Source: Brasenia schreberi
Lineage: Eukaryota; Streptophyta; Magnoliopsida; Nymphaeales; Cabombaceae
Direction: 5' to 3'
Assembly (NCBI GenBank): GCA_036023115.1
Contig: JAYKKT010000076.1
Coordinates: forward strand, 7,010,001-7,074,000
Length of the DNA: 64,000 nt
Shown: piece by piece, positions 1-16,681 of the stretch
Layout of the letters: every line of letters starts with the position of its first letter
Numbering within the stretch: the first letter of the stretch is position 1
Translations under genes and position numbers: made by a program
Notes under the pieces: model-generated
Databases searched by the model: none
What the model saw: only the letters and a program-made list of their open reading frames with translations
Told to the model about the DNA's origin: nothing

Positions 1-1064
1 TTTTCATTACAAAGTCATATGAAATGAAACACTCAAATCAAGAATCTAAGAGGTCATACCTTAAATTTCATTGGTTGAAGAAGAACAAACTACATCGACC
101 ATTGCTTTTTACTTCATTTGAGCTTCGAGTTTCTTCATTTTCTCTTAAGTACAAGAATAGAAGATGAAGCTTGTTCTTCTACCAAAGTCACATTTTCTTC
201 AATTTAGGGCAATTCGACCTTATGTAGCTCACCTCTCTACAATGGTGACAAATGACATCTGTTTTTGCTTTACTTCATCCTTCATTTTTGAAATGAGGAG
301 GACGACAAGCCTTCATGGTTGCTCTAGGTTTAGATGCAACTAGGATGATATCTTTTTGAAGTCTAACTTTATTTATTCCTATTTTTGTCATTTAAAGATA
401 GGTAAAAACCTCTTCTTTGGTAGAAAGGGTTTTTTATGAATAAGTGATGATTTTACCTCTTCAAATTCTTCTAGAGAATTCTTAGAAATTGATACACATA
501 ATTCTTATTATCATTACATTACCCCACTGAGACATTGTGTATATTTCCTTTTATATTCATATAATTGATTCCATATATTCGAATATTTACCAAAAAGATT
601 GTTTATCCTTTTATTTTCTTGTCTAAGAGATATCAATTTATCTCTTAATGCCATTATATGAGCAACATAACTTTGAACATGAGATTTTTTAAAATATTCT
701 TATGCCTCTCTAGCATTAGTAAAATCGGCTAAATTTTTCCTAATTTTCTCATTTACATTGTTCATGAGTATCCATAGGATTGTTCTATGACTTCTTTCAT
801 ATTTTTCTTTTTGCTCAAGTATGACATTCATGGAATGTTCTATATTCAAATTACTTAAATAGTCTCATCATTTTTTTAAAGTATAGATAATTTTCCATAG
901 ATTGGGCTCATGTTTTGTAATTTGAGGGTATTAAATGAAAGTTAAGCTCTCCTTTATTATCCATATTTCAAGAAAAAAAATATAATGAGGTAAACTTATA
1001 ATAAAGTCAAGAACACTATTGGCACACTTCTCAAAATAACGAATAACATTCTTACAGTCACAAA
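1..1064 (-). pseudogene. Ty1/copia gag remnant
   Basis: Read on the minus strand this AT-rich stretch has the layout of a copia Gag: conserved-looking helical text followed by a retroviral-type zinc knuckle near 208-256 reading CHHCREVSYIRSNC, where the usual His of CX2CX4HX4C is Tyr. No long open frame survives, so it is a decayed pseudogene. It lies directly downstream, in minus orientation, of a primer-binding site at 1066-1078 and an LTR. The rest of the element lies beyond the left edge of the window. The call rests on the knuckle and the PBS context. Confidence 0.5.
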
Positions 1065-1065
1065 T

Positions 1066-1078
1066 GGCTCTGATACCA
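1066..1078 (-). other. Primer-binding site (tRNA-iMet type)
   Basis: The minus strand reads TGGTATCAGAGCC, the standard primer-binding site of plant copia elements, complementary to the initiator-methionine tRNA 3' end. It sits between the gag remnant on its left and LTR-like sequence on its right, which fixes the element's orientation as minus. Confidence 0.7.
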
Positions 1079-1079
1079 T

Positions 1080-1430
1080 AAAATAAAGTTGATACTTCAA
1101 TGTAGTAGCAGAAGATCAGTGAATACCACCTTAAAATATTAATCACAAAGCCTTATAAAAGGCTCTAATTATATATATGCAATGAAGAAATAAATAATAG
1201 AAATCAATGTTATTCAATAAGAACAAAAGGCTTAAAAATATGTACATGAGAGATGTATTTATAGGAGAGAATAAAAGAGAGAAAAGAGAGGAACCAACCA
1301 AGGGGCTAGTTATAACATCTAGCTGTTGGGGGCCAGGTGCTGCCTTGGTAGTCAAGCGCTAGTGGCCCAACGGGTCAGGCTCTAAGGGTAGGACCTGAAT
1401 TGCCTGGTGCCTCGGGTCATGCCTTATATA
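1080..1430 (-). repeat. Copia 5' LTR (decayed)
   Basis: This is the roughly 350-bp stretch abutting the PBS on its upstream side in minus orientation. Its right boundary is estimated only. It resembles in style the LTR of element LTR-B at 49 kb (a short TATA-like region followed by a G/C-rich part). The second LTR is outside the window, so terminal repeats cannot be compared. Confidence 0.45.
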
Positions 1431-1499
1431 GTTTAAATGCAAAAAAAAATAAAATTTATAATAACAATAAAAAATATATTTTCTAATAATAAAGTTATA

Positions 1500-4197
1500 A
1501 TTATATTTACAACAATCATTCACAACGTAAATCATAATCAACAAAAGCATTGTAATAAACATAGTAAGAATCGCCATCAACATCATCATCTCCTCCCTCT
1601 ATAATTGGATCAGTTCATCCAATACCTTCATCTTCATCACTATCAACTCCAAGTTTTGCGTTGGCTTATATTGTCCTCTAGTTTTCATCCTCTAAATTGA
1701 TGGAGGCTCCTCCTCTTCAACCAATCATCAAGAATATCAATATTTTCCTAACTCAATAGGTTATATGACACCTTCATTGCCCTTTTTGCATCTCTTTGCA
1801 TTTGTTTATAAAGAAAAAATATTCACATTATCACGAATATCAAATACAATATAGTCATCAATCATTCATTATTAATAAAAAAGAATTAGAGAGCAAAAAT
1901 ACATATTTTTAAAATTGTTATATTTGCCTTAACTTAATGTTATTTGCAATGTATACCAAATCACGAAGTCAAGCATGATTAGGTTTGTTTCTCTTTTTCG
2001 TCTGAATGCATTCGAAAAAGCTTCAATTTCTCTCGCACTCACTCGAACTATAAGTTTGGCTCAATATACGTTGAGCAAACCTTGATAGCTTTGAGAGCGG
2101 AATTAGATTGCAATTTGCCTTCCAAAATCTCCAATACTATGTATATACTTGCTTTACTCTAAATAGATATTGCAATGAGTAGAGAATCTTGTACAAAGTT
2201 AATTACATTTAATATACCATTTTTTACTTATTTATCCTCTATAAAGTTCAAAAAAAATCAAATAGAAAGGTTAAGAAAATATGCAATAGCATGCAAATCA
2301 TGATGCATTTAGTGGTTTCAACGTAGATTAGTTATTTTCTGAATCTTTTTTAGAATTGATTACTAACGATCAAGGTTTGCTTGTATTTCTAATTTGGCCT
2401 TATCTATAGCATCATCTATATAAAGCATAACATACCTATCTTCAATGTCCACCATCCTCGTTACCTTAACTAAATGTACAATCATCCTAAAAGATTTGAT
2501 GTAATTTTCTAAAAAATAGCATTAAAACAACATCTATCACATAAATCTCCTCCCTCTTTCTTCACCAACTAATGGAGTCCCATTCATCAAATGCAAATAT
2601 TTTTTTCAACACATTTTTTTGTATGACAAGACTTTGCACAATAATTAAATTCGTAGTAAATTTTGTCAATCAAAGCCTAATCAATTCTCTTCCACCTGTA
2701 TGGATTCACATCAAATGCAATAAAGAAGAAAATTATTATAAATAAACTTTATGATATTTCTACATGAATCTATAGTCCCTCTTATTTCATCCATTGCATT
2801 CAAATCTTCAAGCATTAAGTTTATGCAATGTACAACACATAGAGTCCATACTAAGGATGGATGGTTCACCTTAAGCATCTTATCATTTGCTCTAAAATTT
2901 GCAGCATTCTGAGTAATAAATTAAACAACATTTGAAATACCTAAATCATCAACTTCTTCAAAAATGGAGAGTAAATTAAATGCATTTTATCAATATTGGA
3001 TATCATATGATTACAAAAGCAATGTCTCCTTAAAACAATAGACCAAGAAGTTCACCAAAAACCTACGTCAACCATTTGTCCAACCAAAACTCCATGCATT
3101 AACAATATCAACCCATTTCTGTAATACCCCTCAAAGCATAATAAGTAAGGACTCTATAACCCTATCCCATAGTAGCAATAGCATTCGTCATACTTTGAAA
3201 AGAAAATGAGTTTAGAACATTAAAAGGGAGACAATTTTCATAAAAATATTTTGCATACTTCAAATCTACTTTCTCAATTACCTCCTTTAAAGTTAGTTGA
3301 TCTAATACAGGAGTCGAAAATGGGAGGAAAATGAAGGTGTCCCATTACCTTTGGCTCTAGCTCCTCCTCTAGTACCCTCTCATAGACATCGGGTGAGTAG
3401 GAACTCTTTCAGTAGAACAAGAGCCAACTCCACTGCTACTACCATCAAAACCTACACTCTTTCTCTTTTTTCACTTTTTCCTCCCCTCTTCAACTATCTC
3501 TTCTTTTATCTCAATTGCATAATAAAATTCATCATGATGCATCTCTTAAGAAGTATTTTCAAATGGTTGAAACATATCCTAACGACCTATTTATGTCTTC
3601 TATCTCTTTCTCTCCTTTGAAGCCTCTAATACCTATGCAATCTCATACTTCACTGCTTTGAAAACTAGAGGACAAGCACTAGCATCCTTCTTGGTTCCCA
3701 TAAGGTGGTGTTTCATACGAGAAATACCATAACATTTTACTATGTTACAAAACATACACTTGTTCACAAGCTTATTGCCTTCGTACAATGGGTGCAATAT
3801 TTTCATGCCGGATTAGCCGATCGGAAGCCATTAAGACAAGAAGAGATAATCAAAAAGAAGAAAAAGCCCTACAGATGGAGAGTTGGATTTGGTGAAAAAC
3901 TTGAGAATCTTGTGAATAAACTACGAACTCAAGGATAGGAAAATAATTTAGGAGCAAAAGAATGACGTGAAAAAGGGGTTGGAAAGAAGCATAAGTCATT
4001 TTCACAACTTCAGATTCTTAGATTTTATACCAAAAATCAACATTGACTCGTACGATAAGGGTTGTATCGTACAATACATGATACAACTCCATATCATACG
4101 ATACGATATGATAAATCACTTCTTGAAAATGGCTAAAAAGGTTTTATCATATGATACTCGATAAAATCGTATCATATACGATATGATTTTTACAACA
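1500..4197 (-). mobile_element. hAT element with decayed transposase (DUF659 type)
   Basis: On the minus strand, around 2945-2780, the translation keeps the signature of plant hAT transposases: FIT-x-NAANF, a W-x-L-C-x-x-H-C-I-N-L-M-L-E-D-L motif and MDEIRGTIDSC. The same block is seen in the hAT copy at 52.5 kb. Numerous stops and frameshifts break it. An acidic C-terminal tail follows near 1560-1740. The right end near 4197 reads, on the minus strand, CAATGTTGTAAAAATC, close to the CAGTGTT start of hAT terminal repeats, and is preceded by GATACGAT-type subterminal repeats. The left end was not resolved. Confidence 0.6.
4040..4197. repeat. GATACGAT subterminal repeat cluster
   Basis: Dense short repeats of GATAC, ATCGTAT and CATAC on both strands, next to the inferred end of hAT copy 1. 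Similar clusters flank the hAT copy at 51-57 kb. The 3960-4040 and 4200-4840 flanks hold nothing I can assign. Confidence 0.6.
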
Positions 4198-4839
4198 TTG
4201 CCTACTCCAAGATCTAGGTCCTTTACAAGGCTTAGGTCCTATCTTCTCCAAAATTCTCTAAAAGTATCTCTTGGTACCATGTGTGTGCTTCTAGAGGTGC
4301 ATGCACGCAAGAAGGAAGTTTGAGCTTAAAATAGCTTAAGTATCTTCTGCTTTATATAATTATCAATCAAATAAAAAGTTACTCTATGAATCAATCTTTA
4401 CATTCCCTACCATTAAGAGAGTAACAACTAGTTTTGGTATGTTGGGTCATTATTACCTAACACAATGCTTACATTGCATTCATAAGTAAAAGGTTAATTG
4501 GACAAACACTGAAGAAGATAGTACATGGTGGTTCACAAGTATCAGAGTATTCATTCCATAAGAGATTATGTGATTAAGCCTTCTAGAAGATCAATAAATG
4601 ATATGTAGAACTTTTCTTTTTAACCCAACAGTAATCTACAGGGCATAAGATCTTGCAAGTAATAATCTAAATTTGTTCTTTTGTGTAATAAATACTTCTC
4701 TCAACCTTCCTATTGTCATTTCAAAATTTTTGCCCAAAAGCATTTATTAGAAATTCATGTTAAAAAATTTCAAAGCCATGCCAATATTATCTTTAAAAAT
4801 ATATATGTGCCTAAAACCTTTTTAATGCTCATATGAATC

Positions 4840-6300
4840 GAAAATGTTGGCATGATTAGAAATAATACGTGCCAAAATTTCAAAACCATGGGCTATGCCT
4901 TAGTTATCAGAAATAGAAGTGAAATGGGTAGAAGGCCCTCATATGAATCGAGCTTTATATGTTTGAAGCATGAATCATTTGAAACTTTCTTTTCAAATGT
5001 GTGGATTGCATTCCTTATTAATGCTCATATAAGTATCTAGGAGTCTTTAGACATGAATTTTTATTTTGAAACCTACGTAAAGATTTGAAATGAAATTCCT
5101 GAACTACATCGTGTGTGCGAGCATGCTAGCTAGTTTTCTCAAACTAGCAAATATTAATTTTCTGACTTCGTGTAGCGATTATGAACAAGTGAACTTTTGT
5201 CGACATAGACCTTCTTGAACCGATGTTCAAGGTCAGCCTAGATGCTTTGAAAATTATTTGAGATCTATTAAGTTTTCGAAAATAAGATTCCAACTTCAAA
5301 AGCTTGATAAAATCATGATTTTGGTTCTTGACTTAGAAATATTTCAAGTCTTGAAAAAAAAGAAACTGGTTCTATTTTCAAAGGCATGTTTCTGATTTTT
5401 TTTTGAAATAGCTCTGAGTTTTTAAAAATTCTGAAAATTTTACAAAAGATATAATTTCATGTACAGATTGAGAAAATATTTTTATTTTTATTTTTTATGC
5501 TATAGATTCATGTAATTAAATCCGGAAACAAACCTTACTTAGACATTCAGGACAGAAAATCAGAGGTTTAAGAAAACTACTGTAGTTTTGTGCTCTAACC
5601 TTCGATTTGTATGAAATTGATCTTTTCGAAAGCTATGGATTTCAGCTTTCTAGTGAGATAACTTTCAATCAAATTGGTTTACTGTGCATAAAGATATTGA
5701 GGAATAACCCAACCTGTGTCACGGAAACTTATGATTTTTCAGAATTTGTTTTGATTTTTATAAAATCTTTCTGATTTTATTAATGATGTTTAACACTCCC
5801 AAAATTCTCAAAACTTTTATCATAAGTGCATCTGTATATCTAGATAAGACTTGCAAAATTTTGACATATTTGGAGCAAGGAATAATAAAAGATAAATCAT
5901 TTACTGAACATATACAGAGTGTAGAAAAATAGGTTTTAGATTTTCAGAATTATGCTTGTGTTTTAATCTGAATTAAAATTGAAGTTATAGCTATGAAACA
6001 ACAAACTAAATCTTAATTATCCCTTGAGCATGAGTAGATTAAGAGGTTTATAATCTCACATTGTGTCATGGAGTAGAAAAAATCAACCTTTAAAGTGTAT
6101 AATAAATAACGTACGAACGAACGAAAGATGGGACAACATATGAACCTTGATCAATAAATCTTCATGGAGACTTAAGTTCCTTAATTACAACTCCATAAGA
6201 TTTAATGAAAAAGGAGATGATTGAAGAAAGAATGAACCTGTGGTAGAAGGTGGAGGACGGCTAGCAACTGGTGGTTGGCGGCGAACAACAACCTTCTTCC
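4840..6300 (-). repeat. Gypsy-type LTR segment (family shared with 24.8-27.3 kb)
   Basis: This stretch can be aligned by eye with 24850-26100. Shared landmarks in the same order are an AGTTTTCT(A/C)AAACT block, a GTTCTTGAAC(T/C)GATG(C/T)TCAAGG block, a downstream AATTACAACT and a purine-rich GATTGAAGAAAG-like segment. In minus orientation it is the latter part of an LTR whose start may be at 9093. No coding capacity was seen. Confidence 0.5.
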
Positions 6301-6529
6301 TTTCTCTCTCTAAGGCAAGTTGTCTTATTGAAAATGGTTATATTTTGGCAAGTGAATGCTTGCCAAAATCTGTCCCATTCGTTTTTAACGAAGTGAAGTG
6401 GTGTACATGGCCTTCCAAATCAGTCCTTTTGGCTGTCTTTTCACAAGTAGGTGCAGCCAAAAACGTGTCCGTTCAAGTGGGTTTCGCGAGGTTGTAGGAT
6501 GTAAGCATTATAAAGGATTTCGTTTCCAT

Positions 6530-7854
6530 GTACTTCCGCATTGCACAGCATCATGCCCGCACCCCCATCCATCTTCACAGCATACCCCTTGGCAACTCTT
6601 GCATTCTCACCACGTAAGCGGGTGACGATCTTCCCCTTTGTTTTCGCAGGGTCAAGGGTGTCAACACATAAACCAGTCGCAGTTGCATTAGAGATAGCAA
6701 GGTCATTCGCTGAAGCCAGTGGAAAAAGCTTCTTTGGAAGTGAATCCGCAGAAAGACTTGCTCCCTTGAGAGTGACATCACCGTCTTTGCCAAGAGAGAC
6801 AGCAGAAAGGAAGTGCCTATCCTGGGTGCTAGCTGCAACGGTGAAGATCCACGGAGCCAAATTAGTGACCGTCATGGGAAATGGGCCGTTGTTTCCGGCA
6901 GACATGACGACCGTTATGCCCTTTCATAATAGCATGGAACGCCCCGATAGCGGTTAAGTCATTGAAGTAATAAGCCTGGGATCCCCCCAAAGAACCTGAG
7001 ATGACGTCCACACCATCTGCGATAGCGGCATCAAAGGCAGCCAAGATATCGGAGGCAGAGCGGCCGCCGGATATGTTCTTGAGGGGAACATCAGGCCAGC
7101 ACACCTTGTAGGCCGCAACGCGAGCCTTGGGCGAGCAGCCCTTGGCTGTGCCAGCACCATAACCGAAAATACTCGCGTTGCCCACGAAGCTGCCTCCCGC
7201 GGTTGAGAGCGTGTGCGAACCATGGCCTTCCGAGTCACGGGGAGAGTTGAAGCCCAGATCGTCCATAGTAAAGGGAGCCGCTGCTCCCTCATTGACTCCG
7301 GTAAGCCACCCCTTGTTGAAGCAGCGAGCACCGATCAACTTCTTGTTGCATTTGACACCATCCTTGTCAGTGCTATTCTGGCAGACGCCTTTCCACCGTG
7401 CGGGGATAGGACCAAGCCCATCATCGTTAAAGCTCTCAGATTCCGGCCAAACACCGGTGCCAAACCCCGGTAAAGTCTTGCCTCCGTACTCTATGCCCAT
7501 GAATTCCCATGATCGGGTAGTATGAAGAGAATAGATACTGTCGCGAACAACAGATATCACATCTGGTCGTTTTTCTATTTCAGCAGCTTCTTCCTCCTCC
7601 AGAAGAGCAGCGAACTCATTGATATGTTTTGTGTAAGAGTAAAAGATGACAACTTTGGCCTTATCGACACTTCCTAGGGATTTGCCAAGAAATTCATAAT
7701 GTGAACTTTTGACAAGATCGTGATCGATTGCGTCCAGTGACTCGTGGACATGTTGGCCAAGGTACACAACATATGACTGTCTAACAGCAATTGCAGACTT
7801 GAGAAATAAGCAGAGAAAAGCAAGACGGAGGGAAACGATTGAACGCTTCTCCAT
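6530..7854 (-). pseudogene. Subtilisin-like protease fragment (SBT5-like), captured and dead
   Basis: From the Met at 7854 the frame encodes a signal peptide (MEKRS to about residue 23), an I9 propeptide, the start of the peptidase S8 domain (TTRSWEFMG, WKGVCQ, GARCFNKG), the catalytic His motif SEGHGSHTLSTAGG, and, after a frameshift, SAGNNGP with the oxyanion Asn and part of the PA domain. The segment that should carry the catalytic Asp is deleted: the text jumps from GIEYGG to GTGVWPES, with Gly where Asp-Thr-Gly is expected. A one-base excess in the CCC run at 6919-6921 shifts the frame. Similarity stops near GNEI at about 6530, so the catalytic Ser region is absent. Full enzymes have about 750-780 residues. 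No introns were seen. It ends within about 160 bp of a myosin fragment in the same orientation. Confidence 0.85.
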
Positions 7855-8013
7855 CTTTTGCTTCTCCAGGTTTGACACAGAGACCTCTTGTGACCTTGAT
7901 TCCGCTAGCAATTTTAATTGCTGACCACGTTAATCAACCATATCGGGCCAAAACCATTGAATATGTAATCAGGCTCAGTATCACGACCATGAAAGTGCAA
8001 TATGGGTCTTGCT

Positions 8014-8256
8014 CAACACTGCAGCTAGCATTGCAAATGCTTTCTCTTGGTCATCTTTGGGAATTTGGAGTATATTCAAAGTATCAAGCAGCATATGAAA
8101 TTGCTGACCATCATCAACACCATCAATTATCAAGCGGCCACTTTGGTTCAGATAATTATACTCAGAGGCTGCTTTAAGATTCAACTTCTCTTTAAGCACC
8201 ACAGTTGCTCCCGCCTGTACTAAAATGAATTTTCCAAATCTGTTAGAGTTGTCATT
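8014..8256 (-). pseudogene. Myosin motor-domain fragment (plant myosin VIII/XI type)
   Basis: The translation contains NDNSNRFGKFI (switch-I neighbourhood), then LKEKLNLKAASEYNYLNQS, IDGVDDGQQFHMLLDTLNI and DDQEKAFAMLAAVL, the conserved order of the plant myosin head. Between RFGKFI and the AGA-LKEKLNL block the family normally has several dozen more residues, so the fragment is either internally deleted or joined from non-adjacent exons. It stops abruptly after AAVL, where WLGNISF is expected. The full protein exceeds 1,100 residues, so this is a captured scrap of about 80 codons. It lies just upstream, in minus orientation, of the subtilase fragment. Confidence 0.85.
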
Positions 8257-8689
8257 TTTTTTATGTTTTAGCATTTCCAAAGGCTTCCGAAATAGGACTA
8301 CGAAGGTAAGTATCTTTGCTTAATCTTGTAGGGAATGGCCAGCCAATGAATATGGTAAGTTGTCGTTTGTGGTTGAAGCCACACGTGTCAAATTGCATTT
8401 CACAGCTTACCAAATCATGCATCCCTTTCCTTTCTCTTGGATGATAACGACTTTCATTCCTTCAATATTGACTTTCCTTCTCAGGCATCGGCTTTCCGTC
8501 TTTTATGCCGACCTTCCTTTCTTAAACATCGTTGTTTCTTTTTGATACGTGAAACTAAGAAAAATGACAGCTTACCTTGCCCAACACCAAAATTGAAAGG
8601 TGCTCGATTGTTGCCCTTTTTGTTCCTACAATCTCCTCTTTTCGGGGAATTTGCCTCCTTCTAGTCCAAGCCCCATACATTATAGGTTT

Positions 8690-9093
8690 CAAACACTTTT
8701 TAAAGAAAATATTTTTATATTTTAAAACATCAAATTTGACGAAATTTTCAAATACTATTTTTAGAAAGCACTGGCTTTATTCCCAATACTTTTCTTTTCA
8801 TTTGTTTCTTTAAAGAAAAATTGTTTGAAATCAATTTTCTTTATAGGCAATCATTAAAAGGGTAGAATCCTGTCAATTTGGTCTGGAGGGCAAAATAGAC
8901 ATTTTTATAAAATTTTGTCGAAATTTAGTTTTTTTGAAAGAGATACAATATATCATCATTTTGAGGTTTGCTAGAAAATTTTGATGCCAAAATGAGTTCA
9001 TTTGATATATTTTTATTTGAAAATCTAAAGAAGCCAAAATAACCAATTTTTTACAAGATCAAAATTTTCATAAAAAAAAATTGGGTGTTTACA
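8690..9093 (-). repeat. Possible LTR start (gypsy type)
   Basis: In minus orientation the stretch begins TGTAAACACCCAA at 9093, matching the LTR starts at 20925 (TGTAAACACCCC) and about 27337 (TCTAAACACCCG). With 4840-6300 it would bracket the subtilase-myosin chimera inside one LTR. No polypurine tract is present on its right, so it may be a solo LTR. The interpretation is inference. Confidence 0.35.
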
Positions 9094-9347
9094 AAGTCAT
9101 TTAAACAAATATCAAAATGCATATAAGTTGATAAATTCTATCGTAGGAGCATTTTAACATGTTTAACCTTTGACTTCTAAAATTAATTATTGTACCAAAA
9201 TGAATATTTTATCAAGTTAATAAAGAGCTATTTTTTATAACTAGAATATGAAATGATTTCAATACAGAAACTTTCAAGTTATATTCAAGACAAGTTTGGG
9301 AAACAAGTCATCAATGGAATCCTAGACTAAATATGAGAAACTACAAG

Positions 9348-9556
9348 CAACAACAACTAAGCCTTTTCTCATACTAGATGGGGTCGGCTACATGGATTCT
9401 TTGTTTTCACATAGCCCTATCATAATTTGTAGAATACATGGTAAATAAGTCTGACAAAGTTTTACATTGGCTATCGGAAGCCTAACGCAACCCTCTTTCT
9501 TTATCCGGACTTAGGACCGGCCATGCAAGGGTGATCCCTTACATGGGCAAAGTTAA
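9348..9556 (-). mobile_element. 209-bp mini-RTE (5' end fused to 3' end)
   Basis: In minus orientation the element starts AACTTTGCCCATGTAAGG, the same 5' terminus as full-length RTE R4. It follows the R4 5'UTR for about 115 bp plus about 20 bp of the ORF start, then jumps to the last 70 bp of the RTE (CATGTAGCCGACCCC ... AAAAGGCTTAG) and a GTT-repeat tail. It is flanked by perfect 15-bp duplications, ATGAGAAACTACAAG at 9333-9347 and 9557-9571, so it was inserted by target-primed reverse transcription as a unit. It encodes no protein and would need the RTE enzyme in trans. Confidence 0.85.
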
Positions 9557-10619
9557 ATGAGAAACTACAAGAAAATAAAAAATTTCAAAAACAATTGAAT
9601 TTACCCATTGAACATTACGTGTCCTCTGATCTTCTGGCTGGACTCTTGGAAGTTGCTGACTGAGTATTTGCATACCCAGGTATGACTTCCTGAAAATGGC
9701 CTACTCATTTCGTTTCCAAGAATAAAACTGGATCTTTCTTTCTGGTTGTAGGAGTTTTCAAATTAGAGATGATTTTGAAATTTGTTGTTCATGGTCGAAG
9801 ATTTGCCAATGTGCAGAAATAAGTGTTATAAACATCAGTCTTTTCTTGCCATTGGTTGCAGCATTTCATGCCAGTAGTCTGGAAGTGTGTGGAGTCCTTA
9901 GAAAAGCATTCATGGTGAAGCTGTCAGTACCATTTTCAAGATACTCTCTACCAAGTTCTGCAAAGCTTTGTAATCAGATCTCATTCAGGAAGGCCATTGT
10001 GTGCTAAACCACATGAAGTAGATGCAAGTTAGATAAAGAGATACATGCGGACTTCCATTCTCTTCAAGTTCTTATAGGTATGATGTTTCTTGAATGCTGG
10101 AGTTGATAAGGTCACAAACAAAAATGAAAAAACAGACCACATGAGTTGATATGCACCATAATAATTTGAATGAGACACCTATGACTTCTAGTTTAGTCAT
10201 AGATCCTCGATCTACATTTGTAGAAAGAATTTCATTGAACAATGGAGTATCAGAGAAGCTGCAAGATCCACAAAAGCTGTGTACATAGGACATCAAAATC
10301 TCTTAAATTTCTGTATGAAGTTGACATCAATTGGGTAATCAAGGCAAAAAACGAAATATTAGTCTCCCATGGGAGGATTATCAGAATCTTACAAGATCGT
10401 GTCACCTTTATCGATCTTTATTCTCTTACTTACCTCAGTATATCCCCCAAATAGAAATATTGGTCTTGGATTAGGGAATGTCACCATCTTACAAGATTGT
10501 GTCACCAGTTCTCAGTCTTCGTTGTTTACTTGATGGGAGGAGTTCCTTGGAGGAAGAGGTTCAACTAGTGCAACTGCCAATCCTATGTTACATGAATTCC
10601 AGAAATGCTTGGGTGATCC

Positions 10620-15184
<4,565 letters not shown>

Positions 15185-16680
15185 CGCGAAAAACAGGTGA
15201 ATCCAATAGATTCTCCAACACCAAATTCAGATCAACAATTGAGGAATCACTCGAATACACGCCACCGCAATTCAGGCACCAGAAATGGTGACCACCCACA
15301 ACGGAAAACCCCCGCAGTAAGAGAAACAGTCTACTCTATACACTGAACGTAGACTGACCAAAAGAAAGTTCTTAGATTGCTCTTAAAGCGGCAATGGTTT
15401 TTGGTACGGGAAGCAGCATAAATCATCCAGGAACATGAAAAATCCGGGGTGGATGGATATTATTAACTCAATAAATGAGCACCTACAAATGGATCTAAAG
15501 TTCAGGATAGGAATACAAGAGCAACTGAAAATATTGCGAATAGCCAATGGATAACCAGGTAACAAACCACACCACGTAACCAAGACATTGCAGACTAAAA
15601 TATCAAGGCATATAGTAGTCGCATAATGACAAAATAGATGAATAACGTGCACTACTTACGCAATTTTATGAATATAAATCAGTCTTCAATAGAGGGAGGA
15701 GGTTTGGTGTCTTCAGTTGAAGGTTTACTCTACAAAGAGCTTGATGCTTACTGTTGACGACAGTGAAAACGAAGGCATCAGACAGAAGCAATTATAGTAA
15801 GTTGCCTGTGAAACAGGTCACCTTTATCGAAGATCTAAAACAAAGTAAAGTAAATGAATGTAAATTGGCTTTACTGAGTACCAATTTGAAACATGCAATG
15901 AATGAGCTCATTTATGACAACTTGATTATATCTTAAATTTATGCAAAAAGGACAATGGAATCTTGTTCCCAAATGCTGAGCATGTCCTACGGCATTAACC
16001 TGTTAAATGTATACGTTGACAACAGTACCCCTAATACTTCTTAATGTATGAATAACAGGAGGAACTGTTGAAAAAAAATTGGGTAGGACAGATTTGGCAA
16101 TTAAAAGAATGTCCTCACTCCATTCCCCATATCAAGTATGGGGGAAACTTTCCTAGCAACCCTCACGACATTGCCCACATGGTCCACGTGATTATATACG
16201 GTCTATTATCTTGAGGAAGCTCCAAAAGAAAAGACTGGAGAATAGTATCCAAAATGTCACGGGTGATGTGAAGCCTAACAAGAGGTAGTTTTTTCTCCAA
16301 AAATAAAAGAATAATGAAAGAAAGGAATCTAAAAACAATTATAATTTTCTTGGTAAAAAAGTCTTGGCTATCTCGTCTTATCCAGTGTTACTTGCATCCC
16401 CGTATCATACCGTTTCCTGAGAATCACTATACAATACCAGACACATCTCGCAATTATCATTCCCTGTAGTCTAAAACTTAAAATATATAAAATAAATTAT
16501 AAAATTACTAGCTGGATAATGAAGATATAAAGTCATGAAAACTAATATTCTGAAAAGATGCCCCATGTGACATTTCATTAAAAAATCATCCCGAGTTAAA
16601 GGATAACATTTTTGGTAATACAACTCTTGTTTCAACCCTTCTCTGCAAGGATTACAGAATTGTATTAGATCGTCTTAGAC
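15185..16680 (-). other. GLR 5' flank and intergenic DNA
   Basis: This stretch holds the 5'UTR and presumed promoter of the GLR gene (start context TTTTTCGCGATGAGA). I see no confident TATA box and no upstream AUG frame that would decide the start. Further out it is ordinary AT-rich DNA without recognisable genes. The GLR downstream flank, 9572-10619, likewise shows nothing beyond a presumed 3'UTR. Confidence 0.4.
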
Positions 16681-16681
16681 A

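Noticed and set aside
6541..7525. Plus-strand frames opposite the subtilase fragment
   Set aside because: They are antisense shadows of the subtilase reading frame.
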